Shown: positions 40,969 through 50,792, counted from the stretch's first letter. The stretch: 64,000 nt of DNA from Alphaproteobacteria bacterium (GCA_030427385.1 JAUHWR010000001.1:2066880-2130879); one strand, 5' to 3'. Program-made: numbers and translations. Notes: generated from the sequence alone by a model not told the origin.

Positions 40969-42048
40969 TTGCATATGGTTTTTTGTATGGAAAATGACGC
41001 ATCTTCTTATTTTAGCGAAAGTTATAGCTCTGCTCGCCAATGTTTCTTAGAAGCCGCCGCTGATTTAAGGGGATTACACAGATCATACTCATTACCTCAA
41101 GATAACAGTTTAACATTCGACGAAATTACGATTGGAGCCAACAAGCCAACGTCAGTGCTGTTTGTTAATTCTGGCCTGCACGGCGCAGAGTTGTTGGCGG
41201 GATCGGCCATTCAAAATAAAATGCTGAAACATCCAATTATGCACGCATTACCAGAAGGTTTGGCAGTAGTATTTGGCCATGCGCTCAATCCCTACGGGTG
41301 TTATTATGGCCGCCGCGTGAATGAAAATAATGTGGATTTAAACCGGAATTTCTTGGATTGGGAGCAAATTATTCCCTCTCCTCATGCTTTAAATGCAAGA
41401 TTACATTCTATTATTAATCCTGATGTTTGGAACTGGAAAGAGTCACTAAAGGGTGTTGATGAAATTGTGCAAGAGCACGGCGTAGGTCAATTACAAGCAG
41501 CTTTACAAAGAGGTCAGTATATTGATCCAAATGGAATTTTTTATGGAGGAGCGCAATCTGAGTGGTCTAATGACATATTTATCGAGATGGTAGATCGTCA
41601 CAAATCTGTTACTGGGCATATTGTTTTGATAGACATCCATACTGGACTTGGAGGGAGAGGACAGGGGACAATTTTATCTGGTCATAAAACCGCTCTTGGA
41701 AGAGAATGGTGGGGACTTGATGTGCCCTCAGAAGATAAAAAGCCCATCACAGCCGAGGGTATAACGGGCACTATAGGGTGTGGATTTCGTCAAAGTGTTA
41801 ATCCTAAAGCTACTACAATGTCGGTTTGCTTAGAATTTGGAACAGTAAAACTTTTTGAAGCTTTTGAAGCTTTGGCTTATGATAATTGGGTTCATGCACA
41901 TAATCGCCCTGAAAACGAAGTTTTAAAAGCTAATAACATGATGTGTGAATCATTTTCACCACGTGATAAAGTATGGAAACGCGATGTTGTGAATCGAGGT
42001 GAAGAGGTTATTGTCCAAACGATAGAGGGCTTAAGCAGTGTTATGTAA
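40969..42048 (+). CDS. DUF2817 / M14-like zinc carboxypeptidase family protein
   Basis: LFVNSGLHGAELLAGSAIQ, ALNPYGCYYGRRVNENNVDLNRNFLDW, IVLIDIHTGLGGRGQGT, CLEFGT. Confidence 0.88.
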   Translation: MHMVFCMENDASSYFSESYSSARQCFLEAAADLRGLHRSYSLPQDNSLTFDEITIGANKPTSVLFVNSGLHGAELLAGSAIQNKMLKHPIMHALPEGLAVVFGHALNPYGCYYGRRVNENNVDLNRNFLDWEQIIPSPHALNARLHSIINPDVWNWKESLKGVDEIVQEHGVGQLQAALQRGQYIDPNGIFYGGAQSEWSNDIFIEMVDRHKSVTGHIVLIDIHTGLGGRGQGTILSGHKTALGREWWGLDVPSEDKKPITAEGITGTIGCGFRQSVNPKATTMSVCLEFGTVKLFEAFEALAYDNWVHAHNRPENEVLKANNMMCESFSPRDKVWKRDVVNRGEEVIVQTIEGLSSVM

Positions 42049-42171
42049 TTTTCTTATGATTAGCCTCTCTCAGTTTAAATCTACTTAAATTGATCTTGTT
42101 TCAAGTTTTTATCCAAATTTTATTATTTTAAGTTGTATGACATTCGGGTAGCAGGGTTAAGGAGAAAAATC

Positions 42172-42621
42172 TCAAGCTTTTTGTTCCCAGCCGCCTTTTG
42201 CGGTTTGTTGCCAATAGGTTAATTCAAATCCGGCAGCTTTATATTCTTTCCAACGCGCCCGCGAAGCGCTGACTTCTTCGGTATCAAAGCCGTTAAATAT
42301 GTGACAGCAGAGATCGAAATTATTTAAATACTCCTGTCCGCAATCCCCCATCCAGATTAAGGTTTTTGCTGAGTTAGGATTTTCTTCCTTTTCTGTGAGC
42401 CAGATAGGTTGGTTTTCTGCAAAACCATCTTTAGCAGATCCATGGGGAAGGAAGCTATGCGGATCGAATGTCCATAGATGTTGATTCATTGGCTCAATTT
42501 GTATCTTTTTCGGCAGTTTTAGGATTAAATTCCCGTTCTTGCTATATGCTTTCGTTAGCAGCTGGGGCAAGGCTTGCTCCATAGTTTGGCTCTGCAGGTG
42601 GTAAAAGCGGATTTCAGTCAT
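42172..42621 (-). CDS. holC: DNA polymerase III subunit chi
   Basis: MTEIRFYHLQSQTMEQALPQLLTKAYSKNGNLILKL...LWTFDPHSFLPHGSAKDGFAENQPIWLT. Confidence 0.92.
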   Translation of the reverse strand: MTEIRFYHLQSQTMEQALPQLLTKAYSKNGNLILKLPKKIQIEPMNQHLWTFDPHSFLPHGSAKDGFAENQPIWLTEKEENPNSAKTLIWMGDCGQEYLNNFDLCCHIFNGFDTEEVSASRARWKEYKAAGFELTYWQQTAKGGWEQKA

Positions 42622-43642
42622 AATATCTGTGCGTTTTCCCGTGAATATCCGTGACAGTATAGCCGCCATCACCATGCGGCGCAATCCAATCACCATTCAG
42701 CGGAACTTTGCCATAGCCGTCCGGAATATCCAGGACGTAATGCGGCAGGGCATAACCGGAGAGTTGCCCGCGAAGAGCTTTATATAAAGCGCGTCCCTCT
42801 TGAATGGTCAGGCGAAAATGGGCGGTGCCTTGGGCTTTGTCGGGATGGTGCAGATAATATGGTTGCACCCCAATATCGGTCAGAGCGATGAACAGGGATT
42901 TTAACGCCTCTATGTTATCATTAACCCCTTTTAATAACACGCTCTGTGATAAAACTGTGCCATGCTTGCGTAACGATTTGAGCGCAGTAATTGTTGCATG
43001 ATTTAATTCCTGTGCATGGTTGATGTGTAGGACAAAAATCATTTGTTTTGAGGTGGTTAGCGCATGAAGTAGATCTTGGGAGATAAGGTCAGGTTTGGCG
43101 ACGGGCACGCGCGTATGAAAGCGAATAAGGCTAATATGAGGAATATTTTCCAACCTGCTTATGACTTCGTTTAGACGGCGTGGGGATAAAATGAGGGGGT
43201 CGCCGCCGCTCAAGATAACTTCGCGAATTTGGGGTGTGTCAGCGATATAATCTAACGCCGCCTCAATATCGGCGGCGGTTAAAGCGTCTTTGCCGCGCCC
43301 GACCATCTCTCGGCGAAAACAAAAGCGGCAGTAAACCGCACAGGTCGGTGTGATTTTAAATAATACGCGATCGGGATAGCGATGGATTAGGCCCTTCGTG
43401 ACTTCATGGGCATGATCGCCAATCGGGTCGGGTGTTTCGTTATCCGTGGAATCTAATTCCCGCACATCAGGAATGTATTGTTTATAGATAGCATCATCAA
43501 AAGAAGAATTTTTAATGGTATCAATAACTTGTGATGTTACGCCGATAGAATAGGTTTGTGAGATAGAGGTTGTTTTAGGAATATCTTCCCTATCTATCAA
43601 ACCGGCCCGCACCAGGTCATCGGCATCTTTCAATGTTTTCAT
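42614..43642 (-). CDS. KamA/EpmB-family lysine 2,3-aminomutase-like radical SAM protein
   Basis: CAVYCRFCFRREMVG (CxxxCxxC), ILSGGDPLILSPRRLNEVI, QPYYLHHPDKAQGTAHFR. Confidence 0.95.
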   Translation of the reverse strand: MKTLKDADDLVRAGLIDREDIPKTTSISQTYSIGVTSQVIDTIKNSSFDDAIYKQYIPDVRELDSTDNETPDPIGDHAHEVTKGLIHRYPDRVLFKITPTCAVYCRFCFRREMVGRGKDALTAADIEAALDYIADTPQIREVILSGGDPLILSPRRLNEVISRLENIPHISLIRFHTRVPVAKPDLISQDLLHALTTSKQMIFVLHINHAQELNHATITALKSLRKHGTVLSQSVLLKGVNDNIEALKSLFIALTDIGVQPYYLHHPDKAQGTAHFRLTIQEGRALYKALRGQLSGYALPHYVLDIPDGYGKVPLNGDWIAPHGDGGYTVTDIHGKTHRYYD

Positions 43643-43669
43643 GGAGGCGTTGTAGCATAAGTTCGGGGA

Positions 43670-45088
43670 TTATTTATTTTTTTTAATTTTACGCCGCTGG
43701 ACCGAGGAGGGGATATGGAGCGCCTCGCGGTATTTTGCGACGGTGCGGCGGGCCACTTCTATCCCTTCTTCGCCGAGCAGAACCACAAGTTTATCATCGG
43801 ATAGGATTTTTTTCGGATCTTCTTTATCAGTTAAATCCTTGATACGAGCTTTAATGCTCTCGGCGCTGTGGTTTAAACCATCCGAGCCGACAAGCCCCGT
43901 TGTAAAGAAATATTTCAGTTCAAATAGGCCGCGCGGCGTGCCGATATATTTGTTGGTTGTTACGCGGGAGACGGTGCTTTCATGCATTTCGATTTTTTCG
44001 GCGATGTCTTTCAATGTCATAGGCTTTAGGAATTCAACCCCAAAGAGGAAGAAAGCATCTTGTTCTTCAATCATTTGACTAGCGGTTTTTAGAATGGTCT
44101 GAGCGCGTTGATCCAGCGCGCGAATGAGCCAGTTTGCCGCCGTGAGCTGATTATTGACATAGGTTTTATCTTCTTTACGCACCGCGCTGTTTGAGACAAT
44201 AGACACATATTCCTGATTAACCAAAACGCGGGGCAGGGTTTCACTGTTTAATTCCACGCGCCAGCCGCCGCCTTCATGTTTGGGAATTTTTTTCATCAAG
44301 ACATCGGGAATTGCGGTTTGCGAAATGAAGTGGTCGAATAATCCGGCGGGGCGGGGATTAAGGGTTTTAATCTCCGCAATCATATCCTGTAGATAGGCAT
44401 TATTTACGCCGCATATTTCCGCCAATTTTTCATGATCATAATCGCCAAGGAGATGAAGATTTTCGATAAAGGAAGCCATCGGCGCATCCAATTTGCCTTG
44501 TTCCTCCAGTTGCAACGCGAAACATTCATTTAAATCATGGGCAAAGATACCGGTGGGATCAAACGTCTTTAGAAGTGGCAGAAGGCGGGATATGCGTTCG
44601 GGCGCGCAGCCAAGAGTTTCATGAAGATGCTCGGGGTCATCACGCAGAAAACCGCTTTCATCAAGGCGGTCAATCAAGAGGGCGCCGATCATGCGATCCT
44701 TTGGATCATCAAATTCAATATGGAGTTGATCGGTGAGGTGATCACGCAGGGATTTTTCATCGCTCATCCGGTTTTCAAAACCGTCCTCGCCGCTATCAAA
44801 TTGGAGATTTCCGCCGCTCCCCATTGCCGAAGTGCCGCCGTCAAAGTCGGTTTCGGTGCGAAAATCCTGTTCCATATTATCTTGCGGTTCAGGCGGTTGT
44901 TCGGGCGTAGGTGTGTCGGAGGAGGTTTCTTCTTTTTCTAAAAAAGGGTTTTGCTCCATCTCCTTTTCAATCAATTCGGCGAGTTCGATATTATTCATCT
45001 GAAGCATCTCGATGGCCTGCCGTAATTGCGGCGTCATAATCAGGCTTTGCGTCTGGCGTAAATCGAGCGATTGATTGATAGTATTCAT
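43670..45088 (-). CDS. rpoN: RNA polymerase sigma-54 factor
   Basis: LDLRQTQSLIMTPQLRQAIEMLQMNNIEL, STVSRVTTNKYIGTPRGLFELKYFFT, RpoN box ARRTVAKYREALHIPSS. Confidence 0.98.
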   Translation of the reverse strand: MNTINQSLDLRQTQSLIMTPQLRQAIEMLQMNNIELAELIEKEMEQNPFLEKEETSSDTPTPEQPPEPQDNMEQDFRTETDFDGGTSAMGSGGNLQFDSGEDGFENRMSDEKSLRDHLTDQLHIEFDDPKDRMIGALLIDRLDESGFLRDDPEHLHETLGCAPERISRLLPLLKTFDPTGIFAHDLNECFALQLEEQGKLDAPMASFIENLHLLGDYDHEKLAEICGVNNAYLQDMIAEIKTLNPRPAGLFDHFISQTAIPDVLMKKIPKHEGGGWRVELNSETLPRVLVNQEYVSIVSNSAVRKEDKTYVNNQLTAANWLIRALDQRAQTILKTASQMIEEQDAFFLFGVEFLKPMTLKDIAEKIEMHESTVSRVTTNKYIGTPRGLFELKYFFTTGLVGSDGLNHSAESIKARIKDLTDKEDPKKILSDDKLVVLLGEEGIEVARRTVAKYREALHIPSSVQRRKIKKNK

Positions 45089-45176
45089 GCAATAAGTATA
45101 GCACTAAAAATAAAATTTGCATTCCTATCATCGTAAAAGGTATTTTGACATATTATAAAAAAATATAAGAATAAAT

Positions 45177-45650
45177 ATGAATAAATTAGGGTTAATTTTT
45201 GCTGGTGTCATAGGTATACCGGCTGCGGCTGGGTTGATTGTTAATAATATTAAAGAAGATAAAAAAGTTGAGGTTAGCTACAAAGATATCCCAGCTTATG
45301 AAGCAGGAACCAAGTTGAGGCGGGTTGAGAAAGAGGGGCAATCACTGTCGGTTCATGCCGATGAATGCGGTCCCTTGCAGGTGGCCGGCGACTATCTGAA
45401 TTCCTTTTCAAATTTATATTTGATGGTTCGTTACTCTATTAAATCCAAAAATGACAAGCAATTGTTGTCTGATCAATTATATTATCTAATGAAATCTGAG
45501 GCACATGGCTTGCAAAAAGATTTCTACAGCGCGCATGCTAATTTGTGCTCAGAGGCTAAAGCTTTCGCTGAGATAGGCCCGGTGGACGTCCCCGCCACTA
45601 ATTTGGCTGCGGGCGACCAGATTATTCCAAACATTATAATCAGTAATTAG
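45177..45650 (+). CDS. Hypothetical protein, 157 aa, N-terminal TM/signal anchor
   Basis: MNKLGLIFAGVIGIPAAAGLIVNNIKEDKK...; no recognised domain. Confidence 0.65.
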   Translation: MNKLGLIFAGVIGIPAAAGLIVNNIKEDKKVEVSYKDIPAYEAGTKLRRVEKEGQSLSVHADECGPLQVAGDYLNSFSNLYLMVRYSIKSKNDKQLLSDQLYYLMKSEAHGLQKDFYSAHANLCSEAKAFAEIGPVDVPATNLAAGDQIIPNIIISN

Positions 45651-45733
45651 CATTGTGAATGCCGCGCTGTCCGTGGTGTTTTATAAATGGTTAAAATAGA
45701 AAATTTCTAAATTTGAATTAAGAAATTGAAATC

Positions 45734-45739
45734 TATAAT
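45734..45739 (+). promoter_or_regulatory. Candidate sigma70-type -10 box for the 65-aa ORF
   Basis: TATAAT at 45734-45739 with TTGAAT at 45713-45718 (15-bp spacer); start point would fall just before the 5' UTR hairpin. Confidence 0.45.
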
Positions 45740-45761
45740 ATTTACTCATGACTTAATTTTT

Positions 45762-45825
45762 TTTCTTTTGCATCAAGAACACCAATGAAAATAACTTCAT
45801 TGGTAGACGTCTTGTGCAAGGAAAA
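45762..45825 (+). promoter_or_regulatory. Predicted 5' UTR stem-loop pairing the Shine-Dalgarno of the 65-aa ORF
   Basis: Inner perfect stem ACCAATGAA-aataac-TTCATTGGT; outer stem TTTTCTTTTGCAtCAAG / CTTGTGCAAGGAAAA with G-U pairs covering AAGGA. Confidence 0.5.
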
Positions 45826-45830
45826 TAAAA

Positions 45831-46028
45831 ATGAAATCATTTAAACCTTATCGCACAATTTCCCAAAAAATAGTGGCCAGAAAAATGGCGCGAAAAGATG
45901 AAGACGGCGCATTTCGATCTAGCGCCCCTTTTTCATTTCACGATGTAAGAGGGGAGTTTATATGGGATGAAAAGGGATATCCGATCTATGCGGATTCTAA
46001 AAAACCGTTGATTGATCGGAATAGATAG
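45831..46028 (+). CDS. Hypothetical protein, 65 aa
   Basis: ATG preceded by CAAGGAAAATAAAA; MKSFKPYRTISQKIVARKMARKDEDGAFRSSAPFSFHDVRGEFIWDEKGYPIYADSKKPLIDRNR. Confidence 0.6.
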   Translation: MKSFKPYRTISQKIVARKMARKDEDGAFRSSAPFSFHDVRGEFIWDEKGYPIYADSKKPLIDRNR

Positions 46029-46111
46029 TATTTCCCTCATTAACTTCGGTTAAGCACATAACATGCTTAGCCTGTTTATCCTCTCCCTTTATAGGGGGAT
46101 GATAAGTATTG

Positions 46112-46939
46112 CTATAGGCTAAAGCCTTCGCCTAAATAAACGCGGCGGACGTCTTTATTGCCGACAATCTCGCTGGGGGCACCTTCCATGAGGACTTTGC
46201 CGTCATGGAGGATATAAGCACGGTCGACGATGCCGAGGGTGTCCCTGACGTTATGGTCGGTGATGAGAACGCCAATTCCGCGCGTCTTTAAATGGGCGAT
46301 TAAATCACGAATTTCGCCGACCGCAATCGGATCAATACCGGCGAGCGGCTCATCCAATAGAATAAAATCAGGACGGCTGGCGAGGGCGCGGGCAATCTCA
46401 ACGCGGCGGCGTTCCCCGCCGGAAAGGGCAGGGGACGGGGTATTGCGCAAGTGCGTGAGAGAAAATTCGGCAAGCAGATCTTCTAATAATTGATTTTGTT
46501 CTTTGGTCTTTAAGGGCTGGGCTTCCAAAACCGCTTTGATGTTATCTTCCACATTTAAACCGCGGAAAATAGAACTTTCTTGGGGCAGGTAGCCAATACC
46601 CAGGCGCGCGCGGCGATACATTGGCAGTTTGGTGATGTCCTGACCATCGATCATTATTACGCCGTCATCGGCGCCGATCATCCCGGTTACCATATAAAAA
46701 CAGGTGGTCTTGCCTGCGCCGTTAGGTCCAAGAAGGGCGACGGCTTCGCCGCGTTTTAGATGTAGGGAGACATCACGAAGAACGGGACGTTCCTTATAAC
46801 GTTTTGAGAGATGCTCAATCCGCAAGCCGTCACGATCATCGCCGCGAGGCACTGATTTTAAATGAGTTGATGAGGATTTACTTTTTGTCATGTTATCTTT
46901 ATTTACCATAGCGCTTTTAGGAGGGGAATACCAGATCAC
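46112..46939 (-). CDS. lptB: LPS export ABC transporter ATP-binding protein
   Basis: LGPNGAGKTTCFYMVTGMI, YLPQESSIFRGLNVEDNI, LSGGERRRVEIARALASRPDFILLDEPLAGIDPIAVGEI. Confidence 0.98.
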   Translation of the reverse strand: MIWYSPPKSAMVNKDNMTKSKSSSTHLKSVPRGDDRDGLRIEHLSKRYKERPVLRDVSLHLKRGEAVALLGPNGAGKTTCFYMVTGMIGADDGVIMIDGQDITKLPMYRRARLGIGYLPQESSIFRGLNVEDNIKAVLEAQPLKTKEQNQLLEDLLAEFSLTHLRNTPSPALSGGERRRVEIARALASRPDFILLDEPLAGIDPIAVGEIRDLIAHLKTRGIGVLITDHNVRDTLGIVDRAYILHDGKVLMEGAPSEIVGNKDVRRVYLGEGFSL

Positions 46940-47703
46940 TCCGGATAAAAAACACCGCTAACCTGTCCTTTATTATTTGCGCCGCCGCTAAGGGTGCTAA
47001 TATTGGTGACCAGATCAATGCTTGCCAGAGAACCCGTTAATTCATTTGGCCCGCGTAAGATTTTTACATTGCCGCGCAATTCCGCTTGATTAGTTTGTTT
47101 ATTGTAAAAACCCTGATCGCCAGTAATGACTTCGGTGGGGGTGGTGATTATGACGTTGCCGGTTGCCGTCATTTTTTCCAGATCACGATTTTTTCCTGCT
47201 GTTTTTATAAAGTGCGCGGTTAAGCTGTCGGCTTCGATGGTGTTTGTTGTTTTATCAGTGGTTTGCGTTAATTTAGCGCGGCCATGGGCGGATAAATTGC
47301 CGGACTGAATGTTATATGAGAAGCGGTCATTGGCTTCCAATTTAAAATTATCTGATTCAAGGCGCAGATTTTCACCAGTCAAAGTGGCGTTTTTTTGCCC
47401 GATATCATATAGCGCCACATCACCATATGCCGTGCCATCAGGCGTGGAAATGCGTACATCATTCTCGGCGCGCAAGGTTTTTGGGAGGAATTTATTCTTA
47501 TCTCCGCCTTCGGTATAATCCGCGGTCATTAAGGCGCTTTGAATTTTCGACTCGCCTTGGATGGCGGTGACATTGCCACGCGCGATGATTTTTTGTTGGT
47601 CGCGGTGCCATTCCAGCGCGGTATCGGCAGTTAAAGTTAACGGATCGGCAGCATATACCGCAGGTGATAGCAGGCATAATAACGCAAATATCAATCGAGC
47701 CAT
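46936..47703 (-). CDS. lptA: LPS transport periplasmic protein LptA (OstA-like)
   Basis: Signal peptide; LTADTALEWHRDQQKIIARGNVTAIQGESKIQSALMTADY; follows lptC and precedes lptB. Confidence 0.93.
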   Translation of the reverse strand: MARLIFALLCLLSPAVYAADPLTLTADTALEWHRDQQKIIARGNVTAIQGESKIQSALMTADYTEGGDKNKFLPKTLRAENDVRISTPDGTAYGDVALYDIGQKNATLTGENLRLESDNFKLEANDRFSYNIQSGNLSAHGRAKLTQTTDKTTNTIEADSLTAHFIKTAGKNRDLEKMTATGNVIITTPTEVITGDQGFYNKQTNQAELRGNVKILRGPNELTGSLASIDLVTNISTLSGGANNKGQVSGVFYPE

Positions 47704-48368
47704 GTCTCTAATCCTTCTGTCATGACCACCTTTGCGGGGCCCTTAAATGTAATGGTCATGCCGTCATTTGTAATCTGCATTGCGCTGGCATGCAAGGTTC
47801 CATAAGTAGAAGTAATATCAAGTGGGTGCGGTGTCATCATGACGCCGTTCTTCATATCTGCCTCTAGGGATGTCATTGTAATTGTGGCCTGATCCTCTTG
47901 TGAGATCGTGACATTTTGATTAAGGGTCATGAATTGAGTTTTTTGGTTATAGGTGCCGGAATCGGCGGAAATTTGAATGGGGGCAGGCTCGCCCTCCAAT
48001 GTTCCGCGTGGTTGATCTAGTAAAATTAGATCTGGTTGGCGGACTTCCTGTGTCGCATTGGTTGCGGTAATGCGATAGGTTTTTCCGTCTTTGGTCTGGC
48101 TTTCAAATTCGGGTTTTACCAGCTCGTTTTTCTCAATGACGGGTTTATTATCAACCAGTTTGGGAACCTCGATACGTTCAATTGGCAGAGCAGGCATATC
48201 GCGTTCAGATGAGAAAAACAGAATGGTCATAACGCCCAGCGCCAAAAGGGGAAGCAAAACACGTAATAGCCGCACGAGCCGCGAGTAATTATGGCTGATC
48301 ACCTTTGAGGGTTTTTCGTCCCTATAGGAGGCGCTGAGGCGTTCGCGGCGTGTTGAGTCTGGATCCAT
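47691..48368 (-). CDS. lptC: LPS export protein LptC
   Basis: Single N-terminal TM, repeated OstA-like strands (YRITATNATQEV..., ISADSGTYNQKTQFMTLNQNVTI); syntenic with lptA. Confidence 0.9.
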   Translation of the reverse strand: MDPDSTRRERLSASYRDEKPSKVISHNYSRLVRLLRVLLPLLALGVMTILFFSSERDMPALPIERIEVPKLVDNKPVIEKNELVKPEFESQTKDGKTYRITATNATQEVRQPDLILLDQPRGTLEGEPAPIQISADSGTYNQKTQFMTLNQNVTISQEDQATITMTSLEADMKNGVMMTPHPLDITSTYGTLHASAMQITNDGMTITFKGPAKVVMTEGLETWLD

Positions 48369-48396
48369 TCTTATTCAATCTAAAGTGATTGCAGCC

Positions 48397-49371
48397 CTAC
48401 GACAAGCCCGCCTGCAAACAATCTTGTAGGCGAATGAGACCTTTGAGTTGGTTGTCTTTGATAACAACGAGAGATGTTAGGTAACGATCCGGCGTTTTGG
48501 TCATCAGGTTAATCGCCTCCACGCCGAGCGCTTCGGGTAGGATGGATTTCGGATTAACGGACATGATCTCGGAAACGGATTTTTGCAGTAGATCGGGTGA
48601 CATATGGCGTTTTAAATCGCCGTCGGTGATGATCCCCAGAAGGCGTTGATCTTCGTCCACGACCAACACGCAGCCCAGATTTTTATCGGATAATTGCAAG
48701 ATGGCATCCTGCATTTTCTGGTCTTTTGAGACAAGAGGTAAGACATCATAGGCATGCATCAGCTCGCTGACTTTCATAAGGCGTTGTCCCAATTTGCCGC
48801 CGGGATGCCAGACGCCGAAATCTTCTTTCGTAAGCCCCATATCCTTCAATAACGTGACCGCCAGCGCATCACCGAGCGCCATCATCATCGTGGTGGAGGT
48901 GGTGGGCGCCATGCCGTTCGGGCAAGCTTCGGGCATTTTTGGCAATAGCAACACCGTATCGGCATGTTTAGCGAGCGAGCTGTTCGGGTTGCTGGTCATC
49001 GCAATCAAATGAATATCAAAGCGGCGGGTATAGGCAATCAAATCAGATAGTTCGGCATTCTCGCCGGAATTTGAGAGCATTAAGACCACGTCATGAGAGG
49101 TAATCATCCCCAGATCGCCGTGGCTGGCCTCCCCCGGATGCACGAAATAGGCAGGTGTGCCCGTGGAAGCAAAAGTTGCGGCAAGTTTACGACAGACATG
49201 GCCGCTTTTGCCGATGCCTGCAATAATCAAACGTCCCTGACGCGCCGATTTCATCTTATTAATAACATCGATTGCGGCTTCGAACGGTTGATCGAGACTA
49301 TCTTTTAAGGCCTCCAGACCATTGATTTCGGTTTGCAGGGCGTCTTTGGCAGTTTGTAATTTATCACTCAT
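48397..49371 (-). CDS. kdsD: KpsF/GutQ family arabinose-5-phosphate isomerase
   Basis: IIAGIGKSGHVCRKLAATFASTGTPAYFVHPGEASHGDLGM, tandem CBS domains. Confidence 0.97.
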   Translation of the reverse strand: MSDKLQTAKDALQTEINGLEALKDSLDQPFEAAIDVINKMKSARQGRLIIAGIGKSGHVCRKLAATFASTGTPAYFVHPGEASHGDLGMITSHDVVLMLSNSGENAELSDLIAYTRRFDIHLIAMTSNPNSSLAKHADTVLLLPKMPEACPNGMAPTTSTTMMMALGDALAVTLLKDMGLTKEDFGVWHPGGKLGQRLMKVSELMHAYDVLPLVSKDQKMQDAILQLSDKNLGCVLVVDEDQRLLGIITDGDLKRHMSPDLLQKSVSEIMSVNPKSILPEALGVEAINLMTKTPDRYLTSLVVIKDNQLKGLIRLQDCLQAGLS

Positions 49372-49414
49372 GGGATTGTTTTAGCGTAAGCGCCGCGTGG
49401 TGGCGAGCATAAGT

Positions 49415-50131
49415 TTACTCATTATAAAACATTTTAACTTTATATTGTCCGCCGACAACATCAATTTCCGGCGGAATACGTTTTGATTGAAACATATCAT
49501 AGGCAGGTTTTAGGGAATACCAAAAGGGCAACCATGTGGATTTGGCATGAAAGCGGAAGTTTTTCTTGGTCATATAAAACGGGAAAATATGGATATCAAT
49601 TTTTGGCTGTCCATTCATCAGCGCGGCCTCGGCAATAACATATAATTCTTCCATGCCTTCATCGGTCATCGCGTAGCAGCCTTTGGATTCGCAGCTGCCA
49701 TGAATCATTAGATAATCACCGGTGCGATCACGCGCGCGGTCAAATGCATTCGGATAGCCCAAATTAAACGCCAGATGAAACTGGCTTTCCGGATGTAGGC
49801 GGCCCATATTGACATCATAAAATCCCTCTGGTGCTTGTTGGTCACCTTCGCGCAGTTTTGGCCCTAAGATGCCGGAAAAGACACAGATTGGATATTTTTT
49901 AAAAATATCGTATTTTTTCTTTCCGGGTTTTTGAACCCAGAGTTCGACAATCTTTTCCTGTTTGAAGACGCGAATAAAAATGGGGCTGCCCAGTTGCAGA
50001 CCCACACGTTTTAGCTGTTTTTCCAGCTTTGGGGTCAGATTTTGACGGATGTCATCTATGTTTCCGGCCCAAAGCGGTGCAGGCAGGGTGAGCGTGAAGA
50101 AAAGCGTTATCAGTATAAATCGAAGTATCAT
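49415..50131 (-). CDS. L,D-transpeptidase family protein (YafK-like)
   Basis: YPICVFSGILGPKLREGDQQAPEGFYDV, LMIHGSCESKGCYAMTDEGMEELY. Confidence 0.92.
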   Translation of the reverse strand: MILRFILITLFFTLTLPAPLWAGNIDDIRQNLTPKLEKQLKRVGLQLGSPIFIRVFKQEKIVELWVQKPGKKKYDIFKKYPICVFSGILGPKLREGDQQAPEGFYDVNMGRLHPESQFHLAFNLGYPNAFDRARDRTGDYLMIHGSCESKGCYAMTDEGMEELYVIAEAALMNGQPKIDIHIFPFYMTKKNFRFHAKSTWLPFWYSLKPAYDMFQSKRIPPEIDVVGGQYKVKMFYNE

Positions 50132-50217
50132 GTTCTATGGTTTAAGCATAAATGGCGCGTGGTGGTCACGAAAATTAATGATGTGAAAATATATCCACGT
50201 TTGAATATCCCAAAAGA
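50091..50217 (+). repeat. Copy 1 of an exact 127-bp direct repeat (copy 2 at 63874-64000)
   Basis: Base-by-base comparison; mismatch immediately left of both copies (g at 50090, a at 63873). Confidence 0.97.
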
Positions 50218-50792
50218 TCAAGATCGGCGCGGGTTTTCAGAAAGCGGTTAATTTCCGCCAAAACCTCGCCCCGCCCTTCGCGCCTTACTTTTTCATCTAA
50301 AATATCGCGGATTTGATGAAGATACAACACGTCATTGGCGGCATATGTCATTTGTTCGTCACTTAATTCTTCGGCGCCCCAATCAGAGGATTGCTTTTCT
50401 TTATCCAGATCCACGCCCAATAATTCCCCAACCAGTGTGCGTAAGCCATGTTTATCTGTGAAAGTACGGCACAATTTAGACGCCATTTTAGTGCAATAAA
50501 CCGGTGTACAATCCACACCCAGATAATGTTTGATAATTTGCAGGTCAAAGCGGGCGTAATGGAATATTTTTTCAATATCGGGATTGGTAAATAATTTTTT
50601 CAAATTCGGCGCATCATATTTACCCTGTTCAAATTGCACCAAGTGGGCATCACCATCACCGCCGGATAGTTGCAGTAAGCACAAACGGTCACGATGTGGT
50701 TGTAACCCCATGGTTTCGGAATCAACCGCCACCGCCTTGGTAAACGTGACGTGATCGGGCAAATCGCCTTTATAAAAATGAATTTTGCTCAT
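50175..50792 (-). CDS. rnd: Ribonuclease D
   Basis: AVDSETMGLQPHRDRLCLLQLSGGDGDAHLVQF, FHYARFDLQIIKHYLGV, CTKMASKLCRTFTDKHGLRTLV, QMTYAANDVLYLHQIRDIL. Confidence 0.95.
   Translation of the reverse strand: MSKIHFYKGDLPDHVTFTKAVAVDSETMGLQPHRDRLCLLQLSGGDGDAHLVQFEQGKYDAPNLKKLFTNPDIEKIFHYARFDLQIIKHYLGVDCTPVYCTKMASKLCRTFTDKHGLRTLVGELLGVDLDKEKQSSDWGAEELSDEQMTYAANDVLYLHQIRDILDEKVRREGRGEVLAEINRFLKTRADLDLLGYSNVDIFSHH

Noticed and set aside
50042-50251. + strand 69-aa ORF spanning the 127-bp repeat (…KRYQYKSKYHVLWFKHKWRVVVTKINDVKIYPRL…)
   Set aside because: Antisense to the L,D-transpeptidase start and rnd end. The second copy is in a different upstream context without a start codon, so the repeat is not explained by a conserved small gene.
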